From the NCBI RefSeq assembly GCF_004798965.1, contig NZ_SDSD01000002.1, positions 434,001 to 498,000 on the forward strand: a DNA stretch of 64,000 bases, written 5' to 3'. Each line of letters opens with the position of its first letter. The first letter of the stretch is position 1. The position numbers were made by a program, and so were the translations under genes. Below are positions 62,498 to 64,000 of this stretch, in pieces. The notes beneath the pieces were generated by a model, which was not told the DNA's origin, searched no databases, and saw nothing but the letters and a program-made list of their open reading frames with translations. This DNA comes from Onishia niordana (GTDB lineage Bacteria; Pseudomonadota; Gammaproteobacteria; Pseudomonadales; Halomonadaceae).

Positions 62498-63286
62498 TTA
62501 CTGGCCGGCATGAGCCCGTTCGGTACGGGCCTTGAGCCCGCGCAGGATCTCGAGTTCCTCACCGCGCGGCGCGGGGGTGATTTCGAGTTCATCGGCGAAG
62601 CGGATCGCCCAGCCAGTGGCCTCGACCACGTCCGCTCGCGTCACCCCCGGATGCAGCGAGACCACCGTCAGTTCCTTGGTCGCGGAATCCGGCTTCATCA
62701 CGCACAGATCGGAGATCACGCGAGTGGGCCCCTGGCCGATGCTGGGCACGCCGTCGCGGCCCTTGCCATCGCGGCCGAAGCCCAGGGTGGTGATGAAGTC
62801 GACGTCCCGGACGAAGGCCCGCGGCGAGTGCTTGAGCGTGATAAAGACCTCGCCTGCATTGGTGGCGATCTCCGGGGCACCGCCGCCGCCCGGCAGGCGC
62901 ACCTTGGGCGCCTGGTAGTCGCCGATCAGGGTGGTGTTGAGGTTGGCGAAGCGATCAATCTGGGCGGTACCGAGGAAGCCCACGTCGACCTTGCCGCCCT
63001 GCAGCCAATAGCGGAACATCTCGGGCACCGAGACGGTGGTCAATGCCGACTCGCAGAGCTCGCCGTCACCGATCGACAACGGCAGGACGTCGGGCTTGGT
63101 CTGCAGGGTGCCGGACTCGTAGATCAGCACCACGTCCGGGGCGTGGGTGAGACGCGCCAGGTTGGCGGCCTCGCTGGGCAGACCGATGCCGACGAAGCAG
63201 GTCATGCCGTTTACCAACGCCCGCGCGGCGGTCACCGTCATCATCTCGCCGGCGGTGTAGTCCAGGGTCTTTTCTTCAGGGCTCAT
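62498..63286 (-). CDS. catJ: 3-oxoadipate CoA-transferase beta subunit (CatJ type)
   Basis: 262-residue CoA-transferase beta subunit. It contains GIGLPSEAANLARLTHAPDVVLIYESGTL, where the Glu is the expected CoA-ester-forming residue, and LPGGGGAPEIATNAGEVF. Length and sequence style fit CatJ (about 260 residues, glutaconate-CoA-transferase-like) rather than the shorter PcaJ (about 213). Its start shares one base with the catI stop (TGATG). With CatI it converts 3-oxoadipate and succinyl-CoA to 3-oxoadipyl-CoA. Confidence 0.9.
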   Translation of the reverse strand: MSPEEKTLDYTAGEMMTVTAARALVNGMTCFVGIGLPSEAANLARLTHAPDVVLIYESGTLQTKPDVLPLSIGDGELCESALTTVSVPEMFRYWLQGGKVDVGFLGTAQIDRFANLNTTLIGDYQAPKVRLPGGGGAPEIATNAGEVFITLKHSPRAFVRDVDFITTLGFGRDGKGRDGVPSIGQGPTRVISDLCVMKPDSATKELTVVSLHPGVTRADVVEATGWAIRFADELEITPAPRGEELEILRGLKARTERAHAGQ

Positions 63287-64000
63287 CAGGCATTCCCCCC
63301 AACATTCATGACATTCTCGTCGATCCACTTGGTGAAGGCATCGCGATCGCGGGCGATGGCGTCCCATTCGCGGTAGAAGCGGTTGTCGCGCGCGTAGTAC
63401 CCATGCGCATAGGACGGTAGCGCGCCCTTCTCGGCCACGGCGATGGCATCGATGGCCCAGCCCGGGATCACGCAGGCGTTGGGATGGGTGTCGAGGTCGT
63501 CGACGATCTCCTCGACGGTGACGATGCTGTGCCGGGCCGCCAGCACCGCTTCCTTCTGAACGCCGACAATGCCCTCGACCAGCACGTTGCCGGCGCGGTC
63601 GGCCTTCTGGGCGTGGACGATCGACACATCGGGACGCACGGACGGGACCGCAGCCAGGCGCTCGCCGGTGAAGGGGCAGTCGATGAACTTGATCTGATCA
63701 TTGACGTTGGGCAGCTCGCTGCCGACGTAGCCGCGCAGCACGGCCAGCGGCAGCCCGGCGGCCCCGGCCTCGAAGGCACACGCCATGGCGGCGTGGCTAT
63801 GCTCGAGGATCTCGATCTTGCGCGGCCAGCCCTTCTCCACCGCATCGCGCAGGCGATGCAGCGAACCCACGCCGGGGTTGCCGCCCCAGGAGAAGATCAC
63901 TTTCTTTGCACAGCCGGCGCCGATCAGCTGGTCGTAGATCAGGTCTGGCGTCATGCGGATCAGGGTCAGCTCCCGCCGGCCCTGGCGGATGATCTCCTGG
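63286..64000 (-). CDS. catI: 3-oxoadipate CoA-transferase alpha subunit (CatI type; 5' end beyond window)
   Basis: Alpha subunit partner of CatJ, open to the right edge. Visible are QEIIRQGRRELTLIR directly at the edge, then FSWGGNPGVGSLHRLRDAVEKG, PFTGERLAAVPSVRPDVSIVHAQKADRAGNVLVEG and VEEIVDDL. The ATG at 63954 is internal, because conserved family sequence continues in frame upstream of it; the true start lies beyond base 64000. The long GctA-like type (about 285 residues expected) matches CatI rather than PcaI. A 3-oxoadipate role is inferred from the cat/pca context. Confidence 0.88.
   Translation of the reverse strand, partial: QEIIRQGRRELTLIRMTPDLIYDQLIGAGCAKKVIFSWGGNPGVGSLHRLRDAVEKGWPRKIEILEHSHAAMACAFEAGAAGLPLAVLRGYVGSELPNVNDQIKFIDCPFTGERLAAVPSVRPDVSIVHAQKADRAGNVLVEGIVGVQKEAVLAARHSIVTVEEIVDDLDTHPNACVIPGWAIDAIAVAEKGALPSYAHGYYARDNRFYREWDAIARDRDAFTKWIDENVMNVGGNA

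Overview
The window looks like chromosome from a gammaproteobacterium, most likely a Halomonadaceae member (Halomonas or a close relative). This rests on the high GC content, Pseudomonas-like families (NrdA with two ATP-cones, BenABCD/CatBCA, FAN1 with a linked Fe-S helicase) and dense co-directional operons joined by ATGA or TGATG overlaps. The genus is an inference. I see no rRNA or tRNA gene, insertion sequence, prophage or CRISPR array. About 53 protein genes are supported. The first (rstB) and last (catI) run off the ends.

Layout. 1-2.2 kb: RstAB-type two-component system. 2.4-7 kb: class Ia ribonucleotide reductase nrdAB, with a DnaA-box-like site and a pair of NrdR-like boxes upstream. 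7-14.6 kb: GGDEF-EAL c-di-GMP protein, glutaredoxin-membrane fusion, tandem cupin, Kef-type antiporter, YedI-like protein. 14.6-18.6 kb: repair pair of a FAN1-like nuclease and an XPD/DinG-like Fe-S helicase with its own nuclease domain. 18.7-21.7 kb: PAS-GGDEF diguanylate cyclase overlapping an Atg22-like transporter. 22-25.7 kb: ATP-grasp ligase and CocE/NonD hydrolase pair. 25.9-28.5 kb: TelA and a membrane/coiled-coil partner. 28.6-34.8 kb: aldo/keto reductase, MocR regulator with divergent DUF1127 gene, YqaA, luciferase-like oxidoreductase, AzlCD.

34.8-46.8 kb: polyol uptake and catabolism on the minus strand. A SorC-type regulator is followed by a binding protein, two permeases, an ATPase, a HAD phosphatase, a sorbitol-type SDR, a small kinase, mannitol-type dehydrogenase, xylulokinase and transaldolase. 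Together they would import polyols, oxidise them to ketoses, phosphorylate these and feed the pentose-phosphate pathway.

49-64 kb: a complete ortho-cleavage benzoate module. BenE carriers (two copies) import benzoate. BenABCD make catechol, and CatA, CatB and CatC make the enol-lactone. PcaD makes 3-oxoadipate. CatIJ and PcaF finish to succinyl-CoA and acetyl-CoA. A LysR gene diverges from catB, and an ATAC-N7-GTAT operator lies over its own Shine-Dalgarno. The most unusual element is a beta-keto acid cleavage enzyme (BKACE/DUF849) between pcaF and pcaD, which could give an alternative exit from 3-oxoadipate. Other notable signals are four copies of a decamer between the MocR gene and its DUF1127 neighbour, a strong hairpin just after the polyol-binding-protein gene, and a five-unit 15-bp tandem repeat inside the CocE-like gene.
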